Positions 44,203-54,576 of a stretch of DNA of 64,000 nt are shown here, one piece after another (positions within the stretch are counted from its first letter, which is position 1; each line of letters opens with the position of its first letter). The DNA is from Archegozetes longisetosus (lineage: Eukaryota; Arthropoda; Arachnida; Sarcoptiformes; Trhypochthoniidae), in assembly GCA_018873245.2 (NCBI GenBank), contig JAEMBT020000004.1, positions 2,156,573 to 2,220,572 on the forward strand, in the 5' to 3' direction. The position numbers were made by a program, and so were the translations under genes. The notes beneath the pieces are model-generated. The model saw only the letters and a list, made by a program, of their open reading frames with translations, searched no databases and was not told the DNA's origin.

Positions 44203-45145
44203 TTATTTGTCAGTCTAACTTGTTCATACGTGTGACTTTGTTTCAAATTTTGACCAGTTTTGCTCAAATTAAAACTACATTAACATCAGTGCTTCCATTG
44301 CTTTATAGTCTCATGCAATTCAGTTGTGCTCACACTTACCTGACACCCTATACATTAGTCAAATGATTGTAAATTTTTATAAACTTTAATTTATCTGCTT
44401 AAAAATAAACTACACATTTTTGGGTTTTAGATTCAAAATTTGAAAACTTTCAGTACTATAGCGTCAAATTTTGTCACGTTTAAGCTATTTTAATAAAAGT
44501 TTCAATCAGTAAACAACATGTTCCACAGAATGACGCTTTGGTAACGCTTTGGTAACGCTTTCAGATTAAGTCAGATAATAAAGTGATTTCTAAACAATTG
44601 ATCACTTCATAGACTGATAAATAAAAGTTAACAAACAAGTATTGACTTTTGTTAATTTTGTCATTTATGACAAGTTGTGCTTAAATAGTGTTTAATGAAG
44701 AGATTATTTCTGAAAATGAAACACTTAATCGCATTATATTCGATTTAACCATTACAATAAATACTAAACACTACTTTATTGCAGCTCTTCGTTATCGACA
44801 GTTATCGAGAACAGGTGAAAGTTCAAAATGACTCACTCATGTCCTTTATTGATAGTAACATTTTATCAAAATGACTAAAGCAAAATATATCAAATTATTT
44901 TAGCTAAACTTTAATACCGAGGATCTGAAGCAATAAATACATTTATTTATATATCATTATTAAAGTACAGTAAAGTTTATAAATGACAGGTGTGTAGTTT
45001 TCAATACAACACTCATTAGATTTAATCACTAAACAAAACACAAAGGATTATAAATCTACGTTGTCTAATATATAACTTTTGTGTACATTTGATTTCATGG
45101 TTTGTTTAGATTTTCATTTTTTGGTTGACTGGTCTGAACTTTGCA
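44203..45145. other. Gene-free stretch before the gustatory receptor pseudogene
   Basis: No supported gene. A minor tandem repeat of CGCTTTGGTAA (about 2.5 copies) sits near 44535-44565. Confidence 0.4.
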
Positions 45146-45147
45146 AT

Positions 45148-47040
45148 CAATTTGCAAACCTGTGGACCAATAAGAAAATTTGTACAAATATTGAGAACAT
45201 CTGTTGAGAGTAAAAATTGAATCTTTTTTTCATGTTTTGATTACGAAAATTGACTTTGAATGAGATTTTAGATGTTATTACAAATTGACAGCCAAATGAG
45301 AAGCCAATTAAACGTTTTCGTTACTAACTCTTTTCATAGCATTGAATAACTGGTTTAAAAATCAAAAATTTCAGCTTTAAGTCTTGAAATGTTTTATGAT
45401 ATCGGGTTGGTCAAAAAGTTGTCGATCTCTTATGTGTTGCAGTCAGTGGGTTATGAGCGAAGAACTCTTTGACTGACCTCAAACGTACTTTTATTTTGCG
45501 ACTCTTACCCATTGAATAATTGATGTGCGCATCAAATTTTTGTAAAGCTTTATATGATTTCGAAGTTTCGATATTGATAGAAAGCAGTGACTAATTTGGT
45601 CACCAATTGGGAGGACATGGAGGACATTGTTCCGAAACAAAAGCAAAACATTGCACAAAATACAGAAAACAACAGTTGTTTTAAAAACAATAGTTGAACG
45701 CGACAAATGAAGAAAAGCCTTAGCAATGAAGGGCACACATAATAAAACAATTTTTACTGTTTATGCAAACAACAACTTATTAATTCAAAGTTTAAAGGTT
45801 CTCTTTTTCAACTCTTAAACTTCAATATAAGATAAGGTATTATTAGACTGACGAGTGAAAAATATAACAAAACATTCAAACTTCAAGTTCATATCATTAC
45901 GCTATCAAACTTTGTAGGAATGAGTTTAAACATAAGTTCCAATAAAAACGAATTACGAAAAAAGCATAATTTGCTATATAGTCATAAATGAAAGACTCGT
46001 ACTTTTACTCTAATAAGTTCGAAAACATTGAGTCAAAATAAAATTTCACTTTTCATTATCAGATTCCAATGCATTCAATTATGATTAATTCAATTTTAGG
46101 ACTATTTATACATATTCGTAGTCTTTATGTTAAGGCATTTCTTCATTTCTCGCGTTCAGTTGTAATACAAGCAAATTGAGGGCAATTAGAGTGTAAATGA
46201 GTGTATTTTTGCCAAAAATGGTTAAAACTCTATATCTGAACATATTTTGTTATGATGTTTGACAATTTGGTCAATAGGTTTATATTTGAAAAATGCGCAT
46301 ATGTCACCTCAGACAATAGTTTATTATTGAATTACTCGAATCTTATTCTACAGTAATAACTAAAGACGCTAAAAACGGGAATATCCTATTTTTGTTGATG
46401 TCAGAAAATGATCAGAAATAGACATGAGGACACCTAATGAGTCCATAATTGTCGAAATACTTATTTCGATTATGGACACATTAGGTGTCCTCATGTCATT
46501 TCTGACATCAACAAAAATAAGATATTCCTTTTAACTTTAGTGAACAAACTTTGAGGTAATGAACAAAACTGAAATCAATTGCAGCCAAGATAGTGGAGGA
46601 TTGAACTAGGCCCAAAATAACGGTTAGAAAACTACATCTTACAATATGTAAACCACCAAACAACACGAATAATAGTGTGATTTTTAAGCCAATTGTAATT
46701 ATTGATATGACTCTCATTTATCACTAAGAATACTCTCAAAACTAGTATATAAGTGAATATCTCAATAACGCGAAGGAATTGAGTGATTCCACCAAAATAT
46801 TGGACAATATCGAAGTAATAGGGGTAGTCTTCCATTGTTTGAACTTATGAAATAAAGCGCATCACGTTCAATACCAACAAATAAGTAAATGCTTATTATA
46901 TTTGATTTCATTTTTTGAAAAATGTTTGCTTTTCACGACCAAATCTATTGTTCAAATCAAGTCTATAGAAAAACCAATAATTATGAAGTGGTGAATCTAT
47001 GTTATAGATGACTAGATTTTGATTATTCGACACATGGCTT
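45148..47040 (-). pseudogene. Gustatory-receptor-like pseudogene
   Basis: This is collinear with the intact receptor at 50657-52005 but broken many times. The start region reads NLVIYNIDSPLHNYWFFYRL, against NDIDLPLYKYRLFYK in the intact gene. Then come FDIVQYFGGITQF (about 46810-46770), a middle part interrupted by an inserted hairpin element, and the last big TM (LFLKQLLFSVFCAMFCFCFG). Exon 2 starts LFNAMKRVSN, then shifts frame to RLIGFSFGCQFVITS. Exon 3 reads MFSIFVQIFLLVHRFAN and then meets a stop. Both late intron positions are still recognisable. It cannot encode a functional receptor. Confidence 0.75.
46376..46530. mobile_element. Hairpin MITE inserted in the gustatory receptor pseudogene
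   Basis: Arms of about 70 bp are near-perfect inverted copies. They run from GGGAATATCCTATTTTTGTTG through GACATGAGGACACC on the left and mirror on the right, around a small loop at about 46453-46464. The right arm lacks a 12-bp segment. Receptor homology stops on one side and resumes on the other, so it landed inside the receptor copy. Confidence 0.85.
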
Positions 47041-47099
47041 AGATTTCGGAAGAACGGCCTCAGGTTTTGCTTAAAGTAGAAAAACAAATTATTTCTCAA

Positions 47100-48210
47100 A
47101 TAATCTTTAAGTTTGATCCAAACTCATAATTTTGAACGATTGCTGTATTGATTTAACTTTAGTCAAAAACCACTTTAATTGTGAAGAATATTCTCTAAAG
47201 ATATTCCTCAAGCATATGATTATTATTTACCCGTTTCTAGATCTTTTGATATGCAAAAAAATTCTGAAATATATTCCGAATAAATTGCAAAATGGGTGAA
47301 TTTTTATGATTGTTTGCATTGAATAGATTCTGTTCCTATTCCTAAAACTGAAGTTTAGTTACATCAATTGTTTGATCGAAAAATAAAACCAGAAATGAAT
47401 GAAAATGAAACATCGAAGTTAGGTAAAAAGATCTATTTATTATAATTATATTACAAAGTTTTGTTTTTGATTAATTTCGTGATAAAAACTCTGACACTTA
47501 AACGATAGATACATATATATGGCTAATAAGAGTTGTTTACATTGAGGCTAATGTTTCTAAAACATTTTCATTTATTAGAATACTGACGACTGAAATGTTG
47601 AAAACATGTTAACTTGTAATTTGTAAGTTATCTCTGTTTGATTTTTATGCATTTTGCTAAGGCTGTTGTTCCGAAATCAGAGCCATATTTTCTCACACTT
47701 CAAGTAAATCTAGATATTTCTGATCGCACAAAACGGAATATCAATTGAAATTGAAATATAAGTTGAAATACAAATTGTTGTTTGAATAAATGCTAATTAT
47801 TTGATTTGTACGGTCATAACCTTTTAGGTATTTCTCATAGAATTCATGTAATTTCCTGACATCATAGCGTAAATAGTCTTTAAATTTAAACTATTGTTGG
47901 TTTTAAACATTTATAGCAAAGTTTCTAAAAAACTAATTTATATTCAGTTGAAACTACGAATTTAATCTAATGTCACGAAGTAGAGTAGATAACAATTTAA
48001 AGATCGCAATAATACTATTATTATTATTATTATTCATAAAGCTATGCAGTTTGTAAAAGCTGATTTTATGTCTAAATGACTTATTTTGAAACTATATTTT
48101 TGTTTGAGTTGAGTCAAATTTGAAGTGAAAAAACTATTTATAGATTAGTATCGATCGAATACGAGAGTTGGTAGGAATTTATTGATAGGATAAAACTACA
48201 TCAAATATTG
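47100..48210. other. Gene-free stretch
   Basis: No supported gene. An (ATT)n microsatellite of about six units lies at 48016-48034. Confidence 0.4.
48016..48034. repeat. (ATT)n microsatellite
   Basis: About six uninterrupted TAT/ATT trinucleotides. Confidence 0.9.
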
Positions 48211-48734
48211 ATAGCTGTAATCACTTTTAGCACTGCTATAACCTGAAAGTGTGTGCAGGCTATAGACTTGTGAAGCTCTACCCGAATTGATCAGAGATTC
48301 AACCGGTTTGAATGCGAATACTTGGTTCGCCATGTGCACTTCAAATTGAGCGTTAATATTGATAATTTTTATGTTGTTTTTCTATACAGACTAATTGATC
48401 TTATTGAATTCAACTTAAGTGAGCATATTTTAAAATTTTTCAAGTTTTCTCACAACAGTATTGCATCCATTGCTTCGGAATATTTTACATTTAGATATTT
48501 TTAAGTGTTTATAAGTATGTTTATTTAAATAATTTGAGTCAATTAATTAGTATAGAAAAATGCAATATTAGAACAATTATGAAAATTGACACTCAATGTT
48601 TAAGTTATGTGTGGAAAACTGAGTATTCGTATTCAGACCGGTTCAATCTTTGCTCAATTCGGTTAGAGTACTGACAAGTCTATAGCCTGCACACACTTCT
48701 CGGTTATAGCAATACAAAAAGTGGTCATAGCTAT
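48211..48734. mobile_element. Foldback/MITE element, 524 bp
   Basis: Inverted arms of about 115 bp begin ATAGCTGTAATCACTTTT on the left and end with a near-complement on the right. They share GTGTGTGCAGGCTATAGACT and a diverged CCGAATTGA..GATTCAACCGGT block. The AT-rich interior holds a chance frame at 48322-48504. No transposase is present, so it is non-autonomous. Confidence 0.85.
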
Positions 48735-49160
48735 GAATTTGGCTGTATAATGACCTTATTGGACCACAATCTGAATCTTAGAGTTTGATTTAACAGCAAA
48801 TATGACACGGAACAAATTATAAATTAAATAAAGAAAGTGAGCAAACAAATAAAAACACATCGGTTCAATTTAGAATAACAAGTGGAATATTACGTTCTTT
48901 AGTAGATCATTAACCAAACTTTCAGAACATGAAACTTCTTAAGCATAGAAAAATTTGTAGAAATTCGATTCAATTTCTGTATATTATTTTGGTTAAAGTA
49001 ATACCTCGATGTGGTCAATCGCTCAAATCAGTAATTAACATTCACTATAACAAAGCTTCACAATCAACATTCACAGGTTTACTATATCGCGATATTATTG
49101 TATTACTTTTCTAAGTATTCTTGTCATATAACTATAATGACCCAAATGCGTTTGCAAACT
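48735..49160. other. Gene-free stretch
   Basis: I see no gene or element; the short frame at 48929-49114 has no motif. Confidence 0.4.
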
Positions 49161-49164
49161 TACG

Positions 49165-49770
49165 AAGTTATATGGAATTAGTACAAATATTACTGGCATC
49201 TCATTGTTCGACAAACAATGTCAATAACAAAGCATTTTGAAGACAGAAATTGATTTATTTTGAATGCAATTAAACTTGTAATAATCAACTGATTTCCATG
49301 AGGCAATTTAATTAAAACCTGTCACTTATTCTTTTCACAGAATTCAATAGCTTTCAGGCAAAAAGAACAAAATCAATAATGTATTTAAAAAGAATAAGGG
49401 AAACAATAGCTTATCTAAAGTTCATTTCGGGATTTTATTCTGTAAATAAATTAAAATGAAGAAAAAATTTCTTCATAGAAATTGACAGAAATAGTCATTG
49501 AATTGAACATCAATTAAGAAATGATTGTTTCGAAACAAAAACAAGCCTAGACAAAGAGCTGTGAATAATAGCCCGAATAGAAGTGGTTGTAATCTAAATA
49601 AATTGAGTGGGAATAGGATAAATATGCAAAGTAATAATTTTGACATAATTCAGTCTAATTTTCGATGTTCGAACAAATTCTATTGTGATATCTAACAGTT
49701 TAGCCAACGAAATTTTTTTAGAGAATACTTTTTCAATGATTACTAATGATATAAGTGACTGAGTTCTGGA
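49165..49770 (-). pseudogene. 3'-half relic of a gustatory receptor
   Basis: Decayed minus-strand homology to the C-terminal half of the intact receptor at 50657-52005. The segment at about 49520-49700 aligns with the large TM region (LFPLNLF and flanking sequence, with the complement of AATAAATTGAGTGGGAATAG shared almost exactly). Exon 2 is recognisable by HGNQLIITSLIAFK at about 49260-49300, against CGNQFIITPIIALK. Exon 3 is weak (MPVIFVLIPYNF near 49200). The N-terminal half is missing and there are stops and frameshifts. Confidence 0.6.
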
Positions 49771-49885
49771 TAACACATTATAAACTGAATTTTCAGAATG
49801 TGTGACATATGTAACATACGCTGTGTTTTATATGAAACTAGTGTCACGCGTTTCAGCACTATTGAAAACTCAGATTCTGTACTCG

Positions 49886-50020
49886 TATATGAAGAGTTTA
49901 TTTCCAAAAGGGCTTAAGTGCCTATATTATAAAGTTCTGTAAAGATCACAGTAGGCGCTCAAATTAACAGATCTTATAATACAGGCACTTAAACCCTCAT
50001 GGAAATAAACTCTTCATATG
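49886..50020. mobile_element. Hairpin MITE
   Basis: Arms of about 45 bp (TATATGAAGAGTTTATTTCC..AAGTGCCTATATTATAA and its near-complement) flank a central segment of about 45 bp. It sits between the receptor relic and the intact receptor gene. No coding content. Confidence 0.85.
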
Positions 50021-50640
50021 TTATTCTCTACTCAGTCATATATTATTGATGAATGTGCTAAATCAGATTCTCCAATAATACGAAACAATAATATGGCAAA
50101 AAATACTGACAAGGAAGGTTTGAAAGCTCAGAAAAATGTTTACATTTTGTATTATGAAACTTATAAATGGACTAATTATCTTTAATTTAAGCTGTATTTG
50201 AAAGACTGAGCACGAGACTATGAGTCATAACTTCAGGTTAAAAGTTAACTAATATAAAAGCTTCGTGCAAGTTTCGTGCACATATTATGCATAAGAAGAA
50301 TTTCTCAGTCCCTTAGAACTCGGCCCCCAAATATGGATTCATTTGACACCCCTTATATTAAGTGATAGGCTGAAAATAATATATGATTTCGCTTATGATA
50401 TTGATCCTGATCTCTCTTAAAGATTCTAAAGATTTTCAAAAATTTAAAATTACATCACTAGTAAACCTTCCAAGATTTTCAATAAATTATAGTGGAAATA
50501 AATTTTCAAAGTTTCGCTCAGATATGGCGTACCAGGATACCCAGTAAAACGTTTGAGAACAATGAAGATCATAAGCATTTAAAATTTATCCTCTAATTTT
50601 TGAGCTGGGTTTCTCTCAAATTTCGAACTCAAGTATCATC
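50021..50640. other. Gene-free stretch downstream of gustatory receptor A
   Basis: No gene or element recognised. It includes the 3' flank of the receptor. Confidence 0.4.
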
Positions 50641-50656
50641 TATTTTTTCAGCAAAA

Positions 50657-52005
50657 CTATTCCAATCTTTCGAATGAATTCGCAAACTTGTGCACTAGTA
50701 GAAAGAATCGAGCGAATATCGCGAACATCTGTTGATGAAATTAATCATAAACACGATTAAAATATTTGTACTTGTAGCAGGAAAATTGATTTACTTTGAG
50801 TGCGATTATCGGTGTTATTATGAACTGATTACCACATGAGAATCCAATCAGAAATCTCCTATCACTAACTCTTTCCATAGCATTCAATAACTAAACGAAA
50901 AGTTTGAACACTTCAGAGAAGATTTTTTAATAAAAAAATATTTAAATACCTTTATTTTGCGACTAGTATTCAATGAATAATTCATATGGAGATAAAATTT
51001 CTGCAAAGATTTGTATGATTTTGAGGCTTCACCATTTATAGAAGCAGTGATAGAATTAAACATCAATTGAGCAAACAATGTCCCAAAACAAAAGCAAAAT
51101 GTGATACAAAAAACTATGAATAATAACTTCTCGAAAAACAATAGTTGTATAGCAAATAAATTGAGTGGGAATAGAGTATAAATGAATGTGAAGTAATATT
51201 TTTGCCAAAATTTGTTATAAGCTTTAATATCTAGACAAATCTTATTGTGATCTTTGACTAATTCATCGATAACTTTATATTTGAAAAATGCTCTTTCTGT
51301 TTCTCTCGATAATAAATACTTGTTAAGTGACTCGAATCTTATTTTACAATAATAGCAAACTATGAAATAATAGAGAAAACTGATCGGAACTCCTGCTAAA
51401 ATAATCCAAACCCAAGACAGGTAAATTACTCCAGTTATTATACCATATTTGATGAAATTTGAATAATCAAAATAAATGAATAGAATCGTTATTGTCATCA
51501 GAATCGCCAACGAAATGATTGATTGAATTGATAATTCAATAATACGTTTAAGTGATTTTATTTTTTGTACATATATATTGATCACATTTTGATCATGAAA
51601 TCCAATTGATTCAAATGATACGTGACCCTTAAGAACTTGAATAATTCTAAGCCATTTGTATTCATTGATATGACTGTAGTTTAGAATATGAATGATTCTA
51701 AAAATTAGTACTGAACTCAACATTCCGTTCGCATAATAGAACTTAGTGATTCCACCAAAATATTGAACGATATCGAAGTAATAGAGAGCAAATCTGTCAT
51801 TACTTGAAATGAGGTAAAAAATACCAAATCGTAAAATATTTACTAATTGATATAAAGCCAAAATTATCGACTCAATCTTCTGAACTAATCTTTGTTTATG
51901 ACTAAGAAAATGTTTGTTCAAATCAAACTTATAGAAAAGTCGATACTTATAAAGTGGTAAATCTATATCATTGATGATTAAATCTTGATTTATGATCTGA
52001 GACAT
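50657..52005 (-). CDS. Gustatory-receptor-like 7TM chemoreceptor A, three exons, 407 aa
   Basis: Likely a ligand-gated chemoreceptor of the arthropod Gr family in sensory neuron membranes. Exons: 52005-50950 (352 codons), 50890-50795 (32 codons) and 50728-50657 (23 codons plus stop). Both introns are phase 0 and close to the 3' end, a hallmark of arthropod Gr genes. Donors are AAG|GTATTT and AAA|GTAAAT. Hydrophobic segments lie at about residues 45-68, 90-112, 158-182, 188-220 and 268-308, then SDRRFLIGFSCGNQF in exon 2 and MFAIFARFFLLVHKFANSF in exon 3. Polar conserved parts include FDIVQYFGGI and CLDIKAYNKFWQKYYF. The insect TYhhhhhQF signature is not evident. The exon structure and lengths match the paralogue at 61140-62486 exactly and there is no break, so the gene is probably functional. 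Family assignment rests on architecture, not on a search. Confidence 0.75.
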
Positions 52006-52335
52006 AATTGTTGAGTGACCGTTTCTGACACTTGAAAACAGTCAATACTTTTTAGGCTTAAGTATAAATTTTGAAAGCTGTCAATAGAATAAAAATTTCT
52101 GATATTATGAAACAAACTAGTTAGTATTTTGTATATATTTGAATCTATAACTTTTTATGAATTGCATAGCAACTAATAGTTATGTTTTCAAAAAACATTC
52201 TACTTAACTATTGATCTTTGAAATATAATGCAAATATTATTTCAATTTAATTCGTTAAAATAAAATTTATATGAAACATACTATCGAGAGAATAAATACG
52301 TTGCCAACTAAGCGCTTAAAATAGCAAACAAAAAA
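52006..52335 (-). promoter_or_regulatory. 5' flank of receptor A, shared with receptor B
   Basis: The 300 or so bases upstream of the ATG align with those upstream of receptor B (62487-62825), including a near-identical stretch 43-64 nt before the ATG (complement of ACTTTTTAGGCTTAAGTATA). The duplication therefore carried the promoter region along. No individual factor site can be named. Confidence 0.5.
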
Positions 52336-52531
52336 CAGTTAGTTATTTGAATTGGATATAACTTATAACTTTACATACTACCAAATCCAAAAGTAAAGAC
52401 AAGCTTTACTTAAAATATATACTTGACTGTATATCCCTTTAATTGTCGACCGTATAGATTATGTATTGTCATTATATTAAATATTATAAACAAATAGTTC
52501 AAAACTGCACATTAGATAAAAACCACATTTG

Positions 52532-54197
52532 TTGGGGTATACTTTAGAATAGGCCCACCTTCGGATCTTCTTCAAATCGAGTTTTCTAGGGGTTTTCGAC
52601 GCCGTAGAATCCATTTATAGCAGTATCAGATGTCGAAAATCAAGACTTCCGGTGTAATAAAAATTTCGAATTTTCGACTTCCGGTTCGACTTTTCGAACT
52701 CTATTCGGTCTTCTCGACCTTCTTTTGATGTGACCGGACCGATCTGAGACATTGCCGATAAATACGATACAGGCCCTGTCACTGAAAACTGCTGTATTAG
52801 GTCATTTCTAGTCTAGCTCTAGTGAGGGATGGACGGCGTGTACATCAGAAGATTGGTGCGCGAATGTGGCGTGGACGAGCCCGAAGCTTAACTGCAGTGG
52901 TGCCAGCGAGTCGGGCTCTTGCTCGAGACTCGTGATTGCTCGAAGTGTCGTAGAGATATGGCACTACTGTGGACATGCGGTGGCGGTGTCGCAAGTGCGC
53001 CAAGGAGATCTCTCTTGTGAGCGGGACGGTATTTGAGGAGTCGGGACTGTCCTTAGGACAGTCCCTTCTCCTCATTTACTGTTTCGTTCATGGCTTCTCT
53101 TACGAGAGTGCCATTCGCAAGACCAGCATAGGCGACGGCCAAGTGTCATCGGCCACAGTCGCCAGCTGGTATGAAACCTGCCGAGACGCCTGCGTCCAAT
53201 GTGTTGACGCTCTGGTGGATGACGGCAAGATGGGTGGCGCGGGTTCGGTAGTCGAGGTCGATGAGGCCATCATCGGCTGCCGAAAATATAACCATGGGCG
53301 TCTGGTCCAGGAAACCTGGGTGTTGGACATCATTGATGTTAACACCGGGGATCTTAAAATTAAAGTGTGTCCGGACAACCGTCGGGACGCCGCGACATTG
53401 GCCATGATTAGCCAACATATTGAGGCAGGAAGTACGGTAATGACGGACTGCTGGAAATCCTATGGTGGACCGGATGCCCGAGGATTCAATCACCTCACGG
53501 TTAACCACTCATGCCACTTCGTCGACGCTGACACTTGGGCGAACACCCACCGCATCGAGTGGTCCTGGCGTGCAATGAAACGCCGTATTTTTCGAGGTGG
53601 CATGCCGAAAGAGACCCTGGGTAACCATCTCTGTGAATATCTTTGGCAACGTGATGTGAAACGTCGCTGTGTCGATCCATTTGCAGAGATGATCCAGTTG
53701 CTTAGGGCTCTGTAGGCGCGTTACTGAGGCATACGGCGCTAAAACGGCCTTTCTCAAGGCCTCAGGTAGGCAGTGACATACCGGTGAAAAAAACTGACCA
53801 AAGTGGATAAAATCCAACCCCACCTCCATGCGGTATCCACTGGGTTCGGCGAACGGGCTCTGGTTTTGATGATTTGGCAGCTTTAAGCCTTTGCATCCAT
53901 CTTCGACTAGAGTTACACTAGAAATGAGCTAATTGAGCAATTTTTCTGTGCCAAGATTAGTGTCTAGTTTATAGGAAACAGCTTTAATGGGACCAGCATG
54001 CTACGGGGAACATGAAAAATGAGAGAAAAATTGTAAAAAGTAGAACCGGAAGTCGGAAATTCGACATTTTTTTGCACCGGAAGTATTCATTTCCGACATC
54101 TCAGACCGCTAGAAATGGATTCTACGGCGTCGAAAACCCCTAAAGGGCTTGATTTCATGACGATTCTGAGGTGGGTCTATTCTAAAGTATACCCCAA
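52532..54197 (+). mobile_element. Merlin (IS1016-like) DNA transposon, GC-rich
   Basis: Inverted ends begin TTGGGGTATACTTTAGAATA on the left and finish with the near-complement on the right. The inverted similarity continues inward for about 150 bp, through TTTTCGACGCCGTAGAATCC and its complement. The interior encodes a Merlin-type DDE transposase on the plus strand. The coding part is far richer in G+C than the surrounding DNA. I could not see an 8-9 bp target duplication. It interrupts the interval just upstream of gustatory receptor A's conserved 5' flank. Confidence 0.87.
52829..53715 (+). pseudogene. Merlin transposase, broken at the N-terminus
   Basis: The enzyme would cut and paste the element through a DDE active site. 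The ORF from about 52969 to 53715 is open for 247 codons. It carries the catalytic D98 (VVEVDEAIIG), D160 (VMTDCWKSY) and E197 (NTHRIEWSW), with THLTVNHS-like HLTVNHSCHFVD between, all typical of the IS1016/Merlin group. Upstream, MDGVYIRRLVRECGVDEPEA from ATG 52829 is the expected N-terminus but ends in TAA at 52889. The same frame then continues through CSKCRRDMALLW, half of a zinc-ribbon, before a frameshift near 52970 leads into WRCRKCAKE, the second CxxC. One stop and one frameshift therefore separate an otherwise intact protein. Confidence 0.85.
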
Positions 54198-54576
54198 AGC
54201 TTCAAAATTACTTGATCGAATATTTTGAAGTAATTTAATTTAAAATAAATTCATTAGACTAAATAATGTCAAATATTTTAAAAGATTTCGAATAATTTTC
54301 TCAAATATATCAATTTAGTTGTGAAAGATATGCACAAAATTTAGGGAAGTAATGATTCTTAAAGAGAATCAAACAGTAAATTGAAGAAAAATAGTTTGTA
54401 TCAATTAACACAATTGGCACAATTGAATCAGTTAAAAGTTAGTCGATAATCTTATCTTTCCACAGGTATTAATAATTCAATGAAGAATCTTTAAAAAGAA
54501 CTTCTAAAGTCTAATGAAGTTCGAAATTTAATCAAAATTTCAAAGGATAAAACTATAGCCAATTATAGTCTATTAG

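Noticed and set aside
53100..53829. Several long minus-strand frames opposite the Merlin transposase
   Set aside because: They are antisense shadows produced by high G+C content; the plus-strand frame carries the catalytic motifs.
52532..54197. Bacterial insertion sequence contamination as the explanation of the GC-rich transposase
   Set aside because: The gene lies within eukaryote-type long inverted ends in continuous AT-rich host sequence, and the protein fits eukaryotic Merlin, which is itself IS1016-related.
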